A DNA stretch of 64,000 nucleotides from Variovorax sp. 770b2 (GCF_900115685.1 NZ_FOXJ01000001.1:1831796-1895795), one strand, 5' to 3'; positions 51,752 through 62,998 are shown, numbered from the stretch's first letter. Numbers and translations are program-made. Notes: generated by a model not told the origin, from the letters alone.

Positions 51752-52469
51752 CGGTGGCGCCCGTGCGCCTCGTGCTGCTGCCGGGCATGGACGGAACGGG
51801 CGATCTCTTCGAGCCTCTGAAAGAGGCCATGGGACCGCACGCCGTCATCGACGTCGTGCGCTACCCGGGCCGGCAGGCACTGGGCTACGGCGAGTTGGAG
51901 CCGCTGGTTCGCGCACGACTGCCGACGCAAGCCCCCTTCGTGCTGCTCGGCGAATCCTTTTCCGGGCCGCTGGCCATCTCGATCGCGGCGTCGCGCCCGC
52001 CAGGCCTTCTGGGACTGATCCTGTGCTGCAGCTTCGCGCGTCGGCCCGGGCCCGGCCTTGCGGTGATGCGCGCAGGCCTGCTCGACCTGTCGATGCATCT
52101 GCTGCATTCAAGGCTGATGCGCGCGCCGATGCGGCATCTTCTGCTCGGGCGCTCTGCGACGCCGCATCTGTCGGAGATGCTTGACGACTCGCTCGGGCAG
52201 GTATCCGTCGCCGTCATGACCCGCCGCATGAAAGAAGTGCAACGCGTGGACGTGCGCGACAAGCTGTCGCTGGTGCGTGTGCCTGCGATGTACCTCCAGG
52301 CCCTGCAGGACCGCATCGTGCCCAGGCGGGCAGCCACGCTCATCCAGCAGCGGCTTTCGGCGCTACGCGTCGTGAAGCTCGAAGGACCGCACGGCCTGCT
52401 GCAGGCTTGCCCCATCGCATCCGCCCGTGCCATCGAGAATTTCTGCCGCGACCTGCAACCCATTTCTCC

Positions 52470-52473
<4 letters not shown>
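51748..52473 (+). CDS. Alpha/beta hydrolase
   Basis: This 241-residue hydrolase has a GTG start overlapping the previous stop (GTGA). It has an oxyanion-side LVLLPGMDGTGDLFEPL, the nucleophile elbow VLLGESFSGPLA (G-x-S-x-G), the Asp in LQALQDRIVP and the His in LEGPHGLLQ, so the catalytic triad is complete. The substrate is not known. It sits inside the transporter operon, which suggests hydrolysis of an ester or amide in the pyrimidine route. No signal peptide is seen, so it is cytoplasmic. Confidence 0.87.
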
Positions 52474-54064
<1,591 letters not shown>

Positions 54065-54068
<4 letters not shown>

Positions 54069-55132
54069 TGCGGCTCGAACGACGCCACGAAACCTCGCGC
54101 GCCGCACTGGTGCTGGCACCCATCGGCGCCGTGGTCTTCACCATGGTCGTGAGCGCGCTGCTCGTGCTCTGGGCCGGCGCGCCGATCGGCCGCACCTACG
54201 CGCTGCTGCTACAGGGCGGCTTCGGCTCGGTGTTCGCGTGGAGCGAGACGCTCACGCGCGCGATCCCGCTGATCCTCACCGGGCTGGCCGCGACGGTCGC
54301 CTTCAAGGCGCGGCTCTTCAACATCGGTGCCGAGGGACAGCTCTTTGCCGGCGCGCTCGCTGCCGTGGCCGTGGGCGGCATGCACGGCGGCACGGGCTTC
54401 GAACTCTCGCCCTGGGTGCTGTTCCCGCTGATGATGCTGGCCGCCGCCGTGGCCGGTGCGCTGCTGCTGCTGGGCCCGGCGCTCATGAAGAACAAGCTCG
54501 GCGTGGACGAGGTGGTGACGACGCTCTTGATCAACTTCATCGTGCTGCTGGGCGTCTCGGCGCTGCTGGACGGGCCGATGAAGGACCCGACCGCCATGGG
54601 CTGGCCGCAGAGCGTGTCGCTGCAGTCCGACCTCGAACTGGGCAAGCTCATTGCCCAGACACGCGTGCACACGGGGCTGCTCTGGGCCGTGTCGCTCGCG
54701 GTGATGGTGTGGGCGATCTTCAAGTACACGGTGCTGGGCTTCGACATCCGCGCGGTCGGCGCCAATGCCCGCGCCGCCGCGTTCGCCGGCGTGCCGGTCA
54801 CGCGCACCGTGGTGATGGTCGCGCTGCTCTCGGGCGCGCTGGCCGGTCTGGCCGGCGCCATCGAGGTGGCGGGCCGCACCAGCTACGTCACGCTCGACAT
54901 GTCGCCGGGCTACGGCTACACCGGCATCGTGATCGCGATGCTGGCCGGGCTGCACCCGCTGGGCGTGATCGCCGCGGGCGTGTTCGTGGCCGGCGTGCTG
55001 GTCGGCGCCGACACCATGAGCCGCGCGGTGGGCGTGCCGACCTACATCGCCGACGTGATCGTCGCGGCCTCGCTGATCGCAGTGCTCGTGGCCACGCTGC
55101 TCACGCAATACCGCGTGCGGATGACCAAATGA
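54065..55132 (+). CDS. Nucleoside ABC importer permease 1
   Basis: This 355-residue inner-membrane permease of the BPD_transp_2 family (YufP/NupB type) has about 9-10 spans, with KARLFNIGAEGQLFAGALAA near residue 80 and the conserved KYTVLGFDIRAVGANARAAAFAGV. With the next gene it forms the membrane pore for a nucleoside or base. The first of two adjacent ATG codons overlaps the ATPase stop by 4 bp. Nothing is missing. Confidence 0.93.
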
Positions 55133-56052
55133 CCGACCTGCTCGACATCCTCGCCAACCCCGCCTTCTGGGTCGCGGTGCTGCGCATCGCCACGCCGCTC
55201 ATTCTTGGCACGCTGGGCGTGCTGCTGTGCGAACGCGCGGGCGTGCTCAACCTGGGCATCGAAGGGATCATGGTCGCGGGCGCCTTCACGGGATGGCTCG
55301 CGGTGTACGCCGGCGCGCCGCTGTGGGTCGGCGTCGGTGTGGCGGCGCTCACGGGCATGGTGTTCGGACTGCTGCACGCCTTTCTCACCGTGGGACTGGC
55401 GCTGTCGCAGCACGTCTCGGGCCTGGGCATCACGCTGCTGGCGACCGCGCTCAGCTACTTCGGCTACCGCGTGAGCTTTCCGAAGGTGAACACGCCGCCG
55501 ACCATCACGCCCTTCGCGCCGATGGAGTGGCTGCCCGTGCCCATCCTCAACGCGCAGACCGCGCTCACGCTGTTCGCGCTCTTGCTGGTGCCCGCGGTCG
55601 GCTGGGTGCTGTACCGCACGCCGCTCGGCCTGGCGCTGCGCATGGTCGGCGAGAACCCGCAGGCCGCCGAGAGCCAGGGCGTGTCGGTCGCGGCCACGCG
55701 CACGGGCGCCATCGTCGCGGGCTCGGCGCTGATGGGCGTGGCGGGCTCGTTCCTCACGCTCTCGGCCTTCAACGCCTTCTTCTTCAACATGGTGAACGGC
55801 CGCGGCTGGATCTGCGTGGCGCTGGTGGTGTTCGCCTCGTGGCGGCCCGGCAAGGCCCTGCTGGGCGCGCTGCTGTTCGCCTTCTTCGACGCGCTGCAAC
55901 TGCGGCTGCAACAATCGGGCGACGCCGTGCTGCCCTACCAGCTCTACCTGATGCTGCCGTACCTGCTGTCGATCCTCGCGCTGGTGCTGGTGGCACGCAA
56001 GGCCAGCTATCCGCAGGCACTGATGAAGCCGTACCGCAAAGGGGAACGCTGA
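55129..56052 (+). CDS. Nucleoside ABC importer permease 2
   Basis: This 307-residue inner-membrane permease of the same family (YufQ/NupC type) has spans beginning AVLRIATPLILGTLGVLLCERAGVLNLGIEGIM; the AGVLNLGIEG motif is typical. The segment GLALRMVGENPQAAESQGVSV is the cytoplasmic coupling region. The ATG overlaps the previous stop by 4 bp (ATGA). A gene for a small exported protein follows after 1 bp. Confidence 0.93.
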   Translation: MTDLLDILANPAFWVAVLRIATPLILGTLGVLLCERAGVLNLGIEGIMVAGAFTGWLAVYAGAPLWVGVGVAALTGMVFGLLHAFLTVGLALSQHVSGLGITLLATALSYFGYRVSFPKVNTPPTITPFAPMEWLPVPILNAQTALTLFALLLVPAVGWVLYRTPLGLALRMVGENPQAAESQGVSVAATRTGAIVAGSALMGVAGSFLTLSAFNAFFFNMVNGRGWICVALVVFASWRPGKALLGALLFAFFDALQLRLQQSGDAVLPYQLYLMLPYLLSILALVLVARKASYPQALMKPYRKGER

Positions 56053-56053
56053 G

Positions 56054-56506
56054 ATGATGAAGACGACCGCTGCAACCCTGCTCGCCGCCCTGCTCTCGCT
56101 AGGCGCAACCGGCGTCCATGCGCTGGGCAGCGACTACAGCTACGACACCTTCAAGACGCCGGATTCGGTCAGCTGGGTGCAGCTGTGCGGCACCTGGGGC
56201 AAGGACCACCAGGGCACCTACCGCGTGGTCCATGCGGACCAGTACGCGCAGTCCTTCCTCTACGTGCAGTGGATGACGCGCGATGCCAACGGCGGCCTGC
56301 ACGCCGAGCACACAGCGGCGATTGCCGAACTCGACAACGACCATTCGGAGATCGCCCTCACCGACATCACCTGCCGCGCCACGCCGCGCGGCATCGTGGT
56401 GACGGCGAAGGCGGCATCCGGGCATGACGACAAGCTGCGGCGGGTGACGATCGAGGTCGGGCCCGCGGCGGGCCAGTACCGCTACCGGGCGCAGCGCACG
56501 CGCTGA
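56054..56506 (+). CDS. Small exported protein of unknown function
   Basis: This 150-residue protein has a clear signal peptide (MMKTTAATLLAALLSLGATGVHA). The mature part starts LGSDYSYDTFKTPDSVSWVQLCGTWG and is beta-rich, with two Cys that may form a disulfide. I do not recognise a family. It lies between the importer permease and the deaminase gene with a 1-bp gap before it and 24 bp after it, so it is part of the operon and may help uptake in the periplasm. That is inference. Confidence 0.75.
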   Translation: MMKTTAATLLAALLSLGATGVHALGSDYSYDTFKTPDSVSWVQLCGTWGKDHQGTYRVVHADQYAQSFLYVQWMTRDANGGLHAEHTAAIAELDNDHSEIALTDITCRATPRGIVVTAKAASGHDDKLRRVTIEVGPAAGQYRYRAQRTR

Positions 56507-56530
56507 ACGACAGTCCCAGGAACTCCCACG

Positions 56531-57811
56531 ATGCTCGATCTCCTCATCACCAACGCCACCCTCCCCGACGGCCGCACCGGCATGTCGATCGCCGTGCAGG
56601 ACGGCCGCATCGCCGAAGTCACCGCGGGCCTCGATGCACCGGCGCACGAGACACTCGACGCGCAGGGCCTGCTGCTTTCGCCGCACTTCGTCGATCCGCA
56701 CTTCCACATGGACGCCACGCTGAGCTACGGCCTGCCGCGCGTCAACGAGAGCGGCACGCTGCTCGAAGGCATCGCGCTGTGGGGCGAGCTCAAGCCGCTG
56801 CTCACCGCCGATGCATTGATCGAACGCGCACTGGCCTACTGCGACTGGGCCGTCGCCAAGGGCCTGCTCGCGATCCGTACGCACGTGGACACCAGCGACC
56901 CGAGCCTGCTCGCCGTCGATGCGCTGCTGGAGGTCAAGCGCCAGGTCGCGCCCCACATCGACCTGCAGCTGGTCGCCTTTCCGCAGGACGGCGTGCTGCG
57001 CTCCCAAGGCGGCGTCGAGAACCTCGTGCGCGCGCTCGACAAGGGCGTGGACGTGGTCGGCGGCATTCCGCATTTCGAACGCACCATGGCCGACGGCGCC
57101 GCCAGCGTGAAGCTCCTGTGCGAGCTGGCGGCCGAGCGCGGCAAGCTGGTCGACATGCACTGCGACGAATCGGACGACCCGCTCTCGCGCCACATCGAGA
57201 CGCTGGCCTTCGAGGCGCAGCGCCTGGGCCTGCAGGGCCGCGTGACCGGCTCGCACTGCACCTCGATGCATTCGATGGACAACTACTACGTGAGCAAGCT
57301 GCTGCCGCTGGTCGCGCAGAGCGGCGTGGCCGTCATTGCCAACCCGCTCATCAACATCACGCTGCAGGGCCGCCACGACACCTATCCGAAGCGCCGCGGC
57401 ATGACGCGCGTGCCCGAGCTCATGGCGGCCGGCGTGAACGTCGCCTTCGGCCACGACTGCGTGATGGACCCCTGGTACGGCATGGGCTCGGGCGACATGC
57501 TCGAAGTGGCGCACATGGGCCTGCACGTGGCGCAGATGACCAGCCAGGCCGGCATTCGCCAGTGCTTCGAGGCGGTGACCACGAATGCCGCGCGCGTGAT
57601 GCATTTGCAGGGCTACGGCATCGAGGCGGGCTGCGACGCGAGCTTCGTGCTGCTGCAGGCGCGCGATGCGGTCGAGGCGATCCGGCTGCGCGCGACGCGG
57701 CTCAAGGTGTTCCGCAAGGGCAAGCTGCTGGCGGAAACGCCGGCGGCCACGGCCACGCTGCACCTGCCGGGCCGGGCGCAGGCGACCAGCTGGATGAATC
57801 CCAAGGCTTGA
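56531..57811 (+). CDS. Cytosine-deaminase-like amidohydrolase
   Basis: This 426-residue zinc/iron-dependent deaminase is very like Escherichia coli CodA. Metal ligands are the two His in DPHFHMDATLSYG near residue 56, His in DMHCDESDDPLSRH near 210 (with catalytic Glu), SHCTSMHSM, and Asp in GHDCVMDPWYGMGSGDM near 307. In CodA the last motif is GHDDVFDPW; here the second Asp (CodA residue 314, a specificity residue) is Cys. Cytosine to uracil is likely, but isocytosine or another pyrimidine is possible. It is the last gene of the pyrimidine operon. Confidence 0.85.
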   Translation: MLDLLITNATLPDGRTGMSIAVQDGRIAEVTAGLDAPAHETLDAQGLLLSPHFVDPHFHMDATLSYGLPRVNESGTLLEGIALWGELKPLLTADALIERALAYCDWAVAKGLLAIRTHVDTSDPSLLAVDALLEVKRQVAPHIDLQLVAFPQDGVLRSQGGVENLVRALDKGVDVVGGIPHFERTMADGAASVKLLCELAAERGKLVDMHCDESDDPLSRHIETLAFEAQRLGLQGRVTGSHCTSMHSMDNYYVSKLLPLVAQSGVAVIANPLINITLQGRHDTYPKRRGMTRVPELMAAGVNVAFGHDCVMDPWYGMGSGDMLEVAHMGLHVAQMTSQAGIRQCFEAVTTNAARVMHLQGYGIEAGCDASFVLLQARDAVEAIRLRATRLKVFRKGKLLAETPAATATLHLPGRAQATSWMNPKA

Positions 57812-57931
57812 ATCTCCGCGCAATCCGCAACGGCCTGCGCAGGCTTTCACGAACTGGGCGAAGTGACCACACCGGATGGCCCCGGCCTGCCGATGTGCGA
57901 ACCCGATGAACGATTCCTGGAGACACACGAC

Positions 57932-58336
57932 ATGAAAGTCCACGGCGCCTGCCATTGCGGCCGCATCACCTACGAGGCCGAGGTCGATCCCGACAAGGTC
58001 AGCCTGTGCAACTGCGCCGATTGCCAGGTGCTCTCGGGGACGGCGTACCGCGTCTCGGCGCCCGTGCCGGCCGCCGGCTTTCACTTGCTGACCGGCCAGC
58101 CCAAGGTCTACGTCAAGACCGCCGAAAGCGGCACGCGCCGCCGGCAGAGCTTCTGCGAGAACTGCGGAACGCCGATTGCATCGAGCCCCGACATCGACCC
58201 GACACCCACCTACTCGCTGCGCATCGGCAGCATGGTGGAGCGCGACCGCTTGCCGCCGCGCAGGCAGCAGTGGTGCAGATCGGCGCTCGGCTGGTCGCAG
58301 GACCTCAGCGGGCTGCCGGCACAACCGACCCAGTAG
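57932..58336 (+). CDS. GFA/CENP-V domain protein
   Basis: This 134-residue cytoplasmic protein has the Cys pattern of the GFA (glutathione-dependent formaldehyde-activating) family: GACHCGRITYEAE, LCNCADCQVLSG and FCENCGTPIASSP, which bind zinc. The start is the ATG reading MKVHGACHCG, with GGAG upstream; a longer reading from 57863 has no support. Most members have unknown activity. Its last 32 bp overlap the 3' end of the GNAT gene on the other strand. It is 120 bp after the deaminase gene. Confidence 0.88.
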   Translation: MKVHGACHCGRITYEAEVDPDKVSLCNCADCQVLSGTAYRVSAPVPAAGFHLLTGQPKVYVKTAESGTRRRQSFCENCGTPIASSPDIDPTPTYSLRIGSMVERDRLPPRRQQWCRSALGWSQDLSGLPAQPTQ

Positions 58337-58877
58337 CCGAAGCCGATCTGCCGTCTTCGAGGTCGCACCACATGTGCACCTTGGCCAGCAGCGCGCCGTC
58401 GAGCGCAATGGCCAACGGCTCGATGCCGAAGACCTGGAAGCCGCAGTTTTCGTACAGCGTCTGCGCGGGCGCATTGCCCTCGGTCACCGTGAGCTGCACC
58501 AGCCGCAGCCCGCCGTGCGCGCGCGCATGGTCGAGCACGGCCTGCACCAGCCGGCGACCGAAGCCCGCGCGGCGTGCCGACGCCTTCACCGACATGCCGA
58601 AGAGCGTGGCCTTGTGGCGCGCGCGCTCGCGGTCCTCGAAGCTCAGGCCGGCGGCGCCGACCAGCGCCCCCTTGTCGTCGAACGCACCGAAGACCACGCT
58701 CGGCGCATTCACCTCGGCGCCCAGACGCTTCTCCCACCAATTCAATGGCAAGCCCTCGCGCTCACCGACCGTGGAGGTGAAGGCACTGGGATGCGTCGCG
58801 TAGGCGTCGAGCATCACGGTGCGGTAAGCGGCGGCATCCGCGGCGATCAGGCGACGGACGATGTTGCTGTCCTTCAC
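58305..58877 (-). CDS. GNAT-family N-acetyltransferase
   Basis: This 190-residue protein has the GNAT core: NIVRRLIAADAAAYRTVMLDAYA at the N-terminus, the acetyl-CoA loop GMSVKASARRAGFGRRLVQAVLDHA, and LTVTEGNAPAQTLYENCGFQVFG at the end. The acceptor is unknown. A GTG start is chosen because the next ATG would remove the conserved RRLIAADAAAYR. It follows the DUF3574 gene by 10 bp and overlaps GFA by 32 bp at the 3' ends. Confidence 0.87.
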   Translation of the reverse strand: MKDSNIVRRLIAADAAAYRTVMLDAYATHPSAFTSTVGEREGLPLNWWEKRLGAEVNAPSVVFGAFDDKGALVGAAGLSFEDRERARHKATLFGMSVKASARRAGFGRRLVQAVLDHARAHGGLRLVQLTVTEGNAPAQTLYENCGFQVFGIEPLAIALDGALLAKVHMWCDLEDGRSASATGSVVPAAR

Positions 58878-58887
58878 GGTGTTTTCT

Positions 58888-59328
58888 TCAGAAGCGGACA
58901 CAGACGGATTGCCTTTCCTGCAGCACGGCCTCCTGGCCGAAATTCTTGCGGTACGCGTCGATGATGCGGGCGATGGATGCGTCGTCCTTCGCATTGCGCG
59001 GATGCAGCAGAACGACGAGCTTCGAGGGCTCGCGCACCACGCCGCCCGAGGCGCCGCGCCATTGGCCGACGGCGTCGAGCACCGTGAGGCCTTGCGGGAA
59101 TGCGGGAGTCACGGTGGTGTCGAGAAAGCCGGCCCACTGCGCATCCGACACCTGCCCGCCCGCCGGTATGGCGCGGCCGAAGAAGAGCGTGTCGCGCTCG
59201 AAGGCATCGAAGCCAGGCTCGCAGGCCCCGACGCTCGTCGATGCGGAAGGCATGGCGCCGCAGCCTGCGAGCGCGCCGATCATGACGGCAGTCACTGCCA
59301 ACCGGGCGCGGGAAGAAATGCTTGTCAT
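58888..59328 (-). CDS. DUF3574 lipoprotein
   Basis: This 146-residue protein has a lipoprotein signal (lipobox IGALAGC near residue 20) and then a DUF3574 domain: FERDTLFFGRAIPAGGQVSD, WAGFLDTTVTPAFPQGLTVLDAVGQW and a closing RIIDAYRKNFGQEAVLQERQ. Its function is unknown. The ATG giving MTSISSRARLAV is preferred to one 21 nt upstream. It lies in the row cls-sbcB-acetyltransferase-DUF3574-GNAT, all on the minus strand with gaps under 30 bp. Confidence 0.87.
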   Translation of the reverse strand: MTSISSRARLAVTAVMIGALAGCGAMPSASTSVGACEPGFDAFERDTLFFGRAIPAGGQVSDAQWAGFLDTTVTPAFPQGLTVLDAVGQWRGASGGVVREPSKLVVLLHPRNAKDDASIARIIDAYRKNFGQEAVLQERQSVCVRF

Positions 59329-59345
59329 GGCGTTCCCCTCAGCGA

Positions 59346-60083
59346 TCAACCCGGCCGAAAGATGAGCGGCGCGGGCGCCCCTTCTTTTTCAGGCGTGCCG
59401 AAATCGAGCAGCCGCCATCCCGGCTCCCATCGCTGCACGCGCCCCTCGGCGATGGCGGCTTCGAGCATGGTCTGGGCTTCTTCCGGCTGCTGCCAGTTGA
59501 GCGCCAAGGCCCGCAGGTCCCAGTCCCACCACGGGCAGGCGCGGATGCGTTCGATGAGCGCATCCGGAAAGCGCTGGCGAATCACCCGCGCCGGCACGCC
59601 GCCGACGATGGTGAACGGCGCCACGTCCTTGGTCACGATGGCCCCCGCGCCGATCACCGCGCCATCGCCGATGGTCACGCCGCCGCGGATGCTCACGCGC
59701 GAGCCGATCCACACGTCGTGCCCGATGTTCACGCTCGAATGCGACCAGAACCCGCCCACGGTCTGGTGCCGGTACGGCTCCGGAAAATTCGGCGCGAAGC
59801 TCAGCATGTGCGTGGTGAACCAGTCGGACGGGTGGTCCGACAGCACCTGCACGCCGTCGCCTATCGAGCAGTAGCGCCCCACATGCACCGCGTTGAGCGC
59901 GGCGCCCGGCGAGAGCGTGGTGTACGCGCCCAACGACCCGCCGATGACGCGCACCGCATGCCAGATGCGCACCGGCGTCTCGAAGCGGAACGGGATCGAC
60001 AGCTGGACACCCGCCGAGAGAAACAGCCCGTGCGCTTCGAGACCCGTGGAAAGCTCGGGGGTGATGGTCAGGTTCTGGTCCAT
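59346..60083 (-). CDS. Hexapeptide-repeat acetyltransferase (CatB-like)
   Basis: This 245-residue protein has a left-handed beta-helix from hexapeptide repeats: GAYTTLSPGAALNAVHVGRYCSIGDG, VNIGHDVWIGSRVSIRGGV, and TIGDGAVIGAGAIVTKDV. VLSDHPSDWFTTHM, with His, matches the xenobiotic/CatB acetyltransferase active site. It would move acetyl from acetyl-CoA to a sugar or drug. It lies 29 bp after sbcB. No membrane segment is present. Confidence 0.87.
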   Translation of the reverse strand: MDQNLTITPELSTGLEAHGLFLSAGVQLSIPFRFETPVRIWHAVRVIGGSLGAYTTLSPGAALNAVHVGRYCSIGDGVQVLSDHPSDWFTTHMLSFAPNFPEPYRHQTVGGFWSHSSVNIGHDVWIGSRVSIRGGVTIGDGAVIGAGAIVTKDVAPFTIVGGVPARVIRQRFPDALIERIRACPWWDWDLRALALNWQQPEEAQTMLEAAIAEGRVQRWEPGWRLLDFGTPEKEGAPAPLIFRPG

Positions 60084-60112
60084 GGCGGATGGCGGTGGGT
60101 GTGCTTGAACGT

Positions 60113-61552
60113 TCAGGCTTCGGGCGCGATGGCTTCGGCGTATTCGTAGAGCGCGCCGAGGATCTCCTCGCCGCGCTCGTCCGCCGTTTCGGAGAGCGCA
60201 TCGACTTCGCTGAACAGCTGCTCGATGGTGCGCACCCCGCCCTCGCCGTGGAACAGGCGCGCCACGCGCAGCGCCTCCCAGCGCTCGGTTTCTTCCGGGG
60301 CGAGCGATTCAGGCCAGTTGCGCGCGCGGTAGCGGAAGACGATTTCCTCGAGGCGGCCGTCGTCGAAACCGGTGCGGTCTTTGGCGAGCTCGCCGGCCGA
60401 GAGGCCGCGCAGCTGGTTCAGGCGCCGGCGGTCGGCGTTGCCGACGAAGCCGCCGTACAGGTCTTCATCGACGTCGGGCGTGGCCTCCTTCGGCCGCGCG
60501 TACACCTGCGACCAGATGGCGCTCATGTCGGGCAGGTCACGCGCGATGGCGGCGTGGCGCATCGCGGTGTCCAGGTCCACGCCCCAGCGTTCGGCCATCG
60601 GCGGCGCGAGCGTGCGCAGGTTGCCCACCACCATCGGCGACTTGTTCAGGTGGATGCCCTTCACGGGCAGGCGCACCACGCCTTCGGGCAGGTCGGCCGT
60701 GCGGGTGAACAGGCGCAGGCGCAGCGTCTGGACATCGAGGTCGCGCAGCTCGCTCGGGTCGTGGGCGAGGTCCCAGGCGAGCAGTTCGTTCTTGTTGGTG
60801 GGGTGGCTCGCGAGCGGCCACATCACGGCGAGGCAGCCGCGCTCGACCGGGAACATGCCCGAGACGTGCAGGAAGGGCTTGGCGGTTTCGCGCATCGCGG
60901 GCAGGCCGAGTTCGCTCGCCACGCGGTCCTTCTTGTGAAGACCGAAGGCGAACTCGAAGAGCTTGGGTTGCCGGTCGCGGATGAGCCGGGCCAGCGCGAT
61001 GGTCGCGCGCACGTCGGAGAGCGCATCGTGCGCCGACTCGTGCAGCAAGCCGTTCGCGCGCGCCAGGTCTTCGAGCCTGAAGCTGGGCTTGCCGTCTTCC
61101 TTCTTCGGCCACTCGATGCCCTCGGGCCGCAGCGCGTAGGTCAAGCGCACCACGTCCAGCAGGTCCCACCGGCCGCAGTCGTTCTGCCACTCGCGCGCGT
61201 AGGGGTCGATGAGGTTGCGCCAGAACATGAAGCGCGTGACCTCGTCGTCGAAGCGGATCGTGTTGTAGCCCACGCCGATGGTGCCGGGCTGCGAGAAGGC
61301 GCGTTCGATCTGGGCGGCGAAGTCGTGCTCGGGAATGCCGCGCTCCAGGCACACCTGCGGCGTGATGCCGGTGATGAGGCAGGCCTCGGGGCTGGGCAGG
61401 TAGTCCGGCGCGGGCTTGCAATAGACCATCAGTGGTTCGCCGACTTCATTCAGCTCGGCATCGGTGCGGATGGCGGCGAACTGCGAGGGCCGGTCGCGAC
61501 GCGGCACGGCGCCGAAGGTTTCGTAGTCGTGCCAGAGAAAGGTGTGGTTCAT
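60113..61552 (-). CDS. sbcB: Exodeoxyribonuclease I
   Basis: SbcB degrades single-stranded DNA from 3' to 5' in recombination and repair. The 479-residue length is normal. The DEDDh motifs are visible: LWHDYETFGAVPRRDRPSQF (Asp and Glu), VGYNTIRFDDEVTRFMFWRN, and the ESAHDALSDVRATIALARL His and Asp. The C-terminal SH3-like and exo-C domains follow. Its ATG directly follows the cls stop (TGAATG), so they are cotranscribed. Confidence 0.96.
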   Translation of the reverse strand: MNHTFLWHDYETFGAVPRRDRPSQFAAIRTDAELNEVGEPLMVYCKPAPDYLPSPEACLITGITPQVCLERGIPEHDFAAQIERAFSQPGTIGVGYNTIRFDDEVTRFMFWRNLIDPYAREWQNDCGRWDLLDVVRLTYALRPEGIEWPKKEDGKPSFRLEDLARANGLLHESAHDALSDVRATIALARLIRDRQPKLFEFAFGLHKKDRVASELGLPAMRETAKPFLHVSGMFPVERGCLAVMWPLASHPTNKNELLAWDLAHDPSELRDLDVQTLRLRLFTRTADLPEGVVRLPVKGIHLNKSPMVVGNLRTLAPPMAERWGVDLDTAMRHAAIARDLPDMSAIWSQVYARPKEATPDVDEDLYGGFVGNADRRRLNQLRGLSAGELAKDRTGFDDGRLEEIVFRYRARNWPESLAPEETERWEALRVARLFHGEGGVRTIEQLFSEVDALSETADERGEEILGALYEYAEAIAPEA

Positions 61553-62998
61553 TCAGAGCAGGGGTGAAAACAAGCGCGCAATGGAATCGCCGAGGCGACG
61601 CCAGAAATTCTGTGGCCGGTTGGCGCGCACCGCGCCGGAACTGTGCAGGTCGGTCTCGAACTGCGCCGCCAGCGGCCGGGCCAGCGCGGGACCGTAGACC
61701 ACCGCACAGACCTCGAAGTTGAGGCGGAAGCTGCGGTTGTCGAAATTCGCGGTGCCGATCATCGCGCAATGCTCGTCGACCACCAAGGTCTTGGAGTGCA
61801 GCATGCGCGCCTTGTATTCCCAGACCTTGACGCCCGCGGCGATCAGTTCGTCGAAGTACGACCGCGCGGCGGCGCTCACGATGGCCGAATCGCTGCGGCG
61901 CGGCACGAGCAATCGCACATCGACGCCGCGCAGCGCGGCGCTGGTGAGCGCCATCAGCGCGGGCTCGCCGGGCACGAAGTACGGCGTGGTGAGCCAGGCG
62001 CGGTGCGTGGCCGAATGGATCGCCTCGACGTGCATGCGGTGGATGGGCTCGAGCATGTTGTCGGGGCCGCTGGTCACGATCTGCACCGGGATGTCGCCTG
62101 CGTCGAGCTGCGGCAGCATCGCGGCCATCGCGTCGTCCATGCCGCGCGGGTCTTCGCCGGTGGCGTAGGTCCAGTCTTCGAGGAACGTCGTTTGCAGCCA
62201 GCGCACCGCGCTGCCTTCGATGCGCAGGTGCACGTCGTGGTACGCGTCGGGGTTGGTGCGCTTGTCTTCCTCGTCGGTGATGTTCACGCCGCCCGTGAAG
62301 CCCACGCGGCCATCGCACACCACGATCTTGCGGTGGGTGCGGTAGTTGGTCACCGGGCGCAGGCGCCGGCCGATCTTGGTGTCGTGGAAGAGCGCGACCT
62401 TCACGCCCGCCTCGTGCAGCGGCGCCATGAACTTGCGGCCGATGCGCTTGGAGCCGAGTGCGTCGAGCAGCAGCCGCACGGTCACGCCCTCTTTTGCGCG
62501 CTCGGCCAGGAGGTCGCGCAGCGCGGTGCCGATCTTGTCGGGCTCGAAGATGTAGTACTCCAGGTGGATGTGATCCTTCGCCGCGCGCACGGCCTCGAAG
62601 ATGGCATCGAAGGTGCGCGCGCCGCCCGAGAGCAGTTGCACGTCGGATGCGCTGGATACCGGCAGCCCGCAGGCCGCAGTGCCCAGCCGCGCCATCTGCT
62701 GCAGCGCCGGGGGTGCGTTCTGCGCCGCGTCGCGCAGCCGGGCGAGGTCGGCCTGCGCCGAGGCCCCGGCGCGGCTGCGCAGCCGCTTGATGCGTTGCTT
62801 GCGCAGGCGCTGCGGACCGAGGAAGTAATAGATGACGAAGCCCGCGAACGGCAACAGCGCGAGCGACAGGATCCAGCTCATCGTGGACACCGGCGCGCGC
62901 TTCTGCATCACGATCCAGATCGACAGCACGGCGATGTAGCCGCTCCACGCCAGGGAGAGGCCGGTTTTCCATTCGTGACTGAGTTCGGGGAGGATCAA
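61553..62998 (-). CDS. cls: Cardiolipin synthase
   Basis: This 481-residue inner-membrane enzyme makes cardiolipin from two phosphatidylglycerols. It has two N-terminal spans (WSGYIAVLSIWIVMQKRAP and SWILSLALLPFAGFVIYYFLG) and two HKD phospholipase-D motifs: THRKIVVCDGRVGFTGG near residue 220 and HSKTLVVDEHCAMIGTANFDN near 400. The C-terminus ends SIARLFSPLL. A TTG start is used because a later Met would remove the first span. It follows clpA across a terminator. Confidence 0.93.
   Translation of the reverse strand: MILPELSHEWKTGLSLAWSGYIAVLSIWIVMQKRAPVSTMSWILSLALLPFAGFVIYYFLGPQRLRKQRIKRLRSRAGASAQADLARLRDAAQNAPPALQQMARLGTAACGLPVSSASDVQLLSGGARTFDAIFEAVRAAKDHIHLEYYIFEPDKIGTALRDLLAERAKEGVTVRLLLDALGSKRIGRKFMAPLHEAGVKVALFHDTKIGRRLRPVTNYRTHRKIVVCDGRVGFTGGVNITDEEDKRTNPDAYHDVHLRIEGSAVRWLQTTFLEDWTYATGEDPRGMDDAMAAMLPQLDAGDIPVQIVTSGPDNMLEPIHRMHVEAIHSATHRAWLTTPYFVPGEPALMALTSAALRGVDVRLLVPRRSDSAIVSAAARSYFDELIAAGVKVWEYKARMLHSKTLVVDEHCAMIGTANFDNRSFRLNFEVCAVVYGPALARPLAAQFETDLHSSGAVRANRPQNFWRRLGDSIARLFSPLL

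Noticed and set aside
57863..57931. A longer start for the GFA gene
   Set aside because: It adds 23 residues with no family match, and the GGAG site points to the ATG at 57932.
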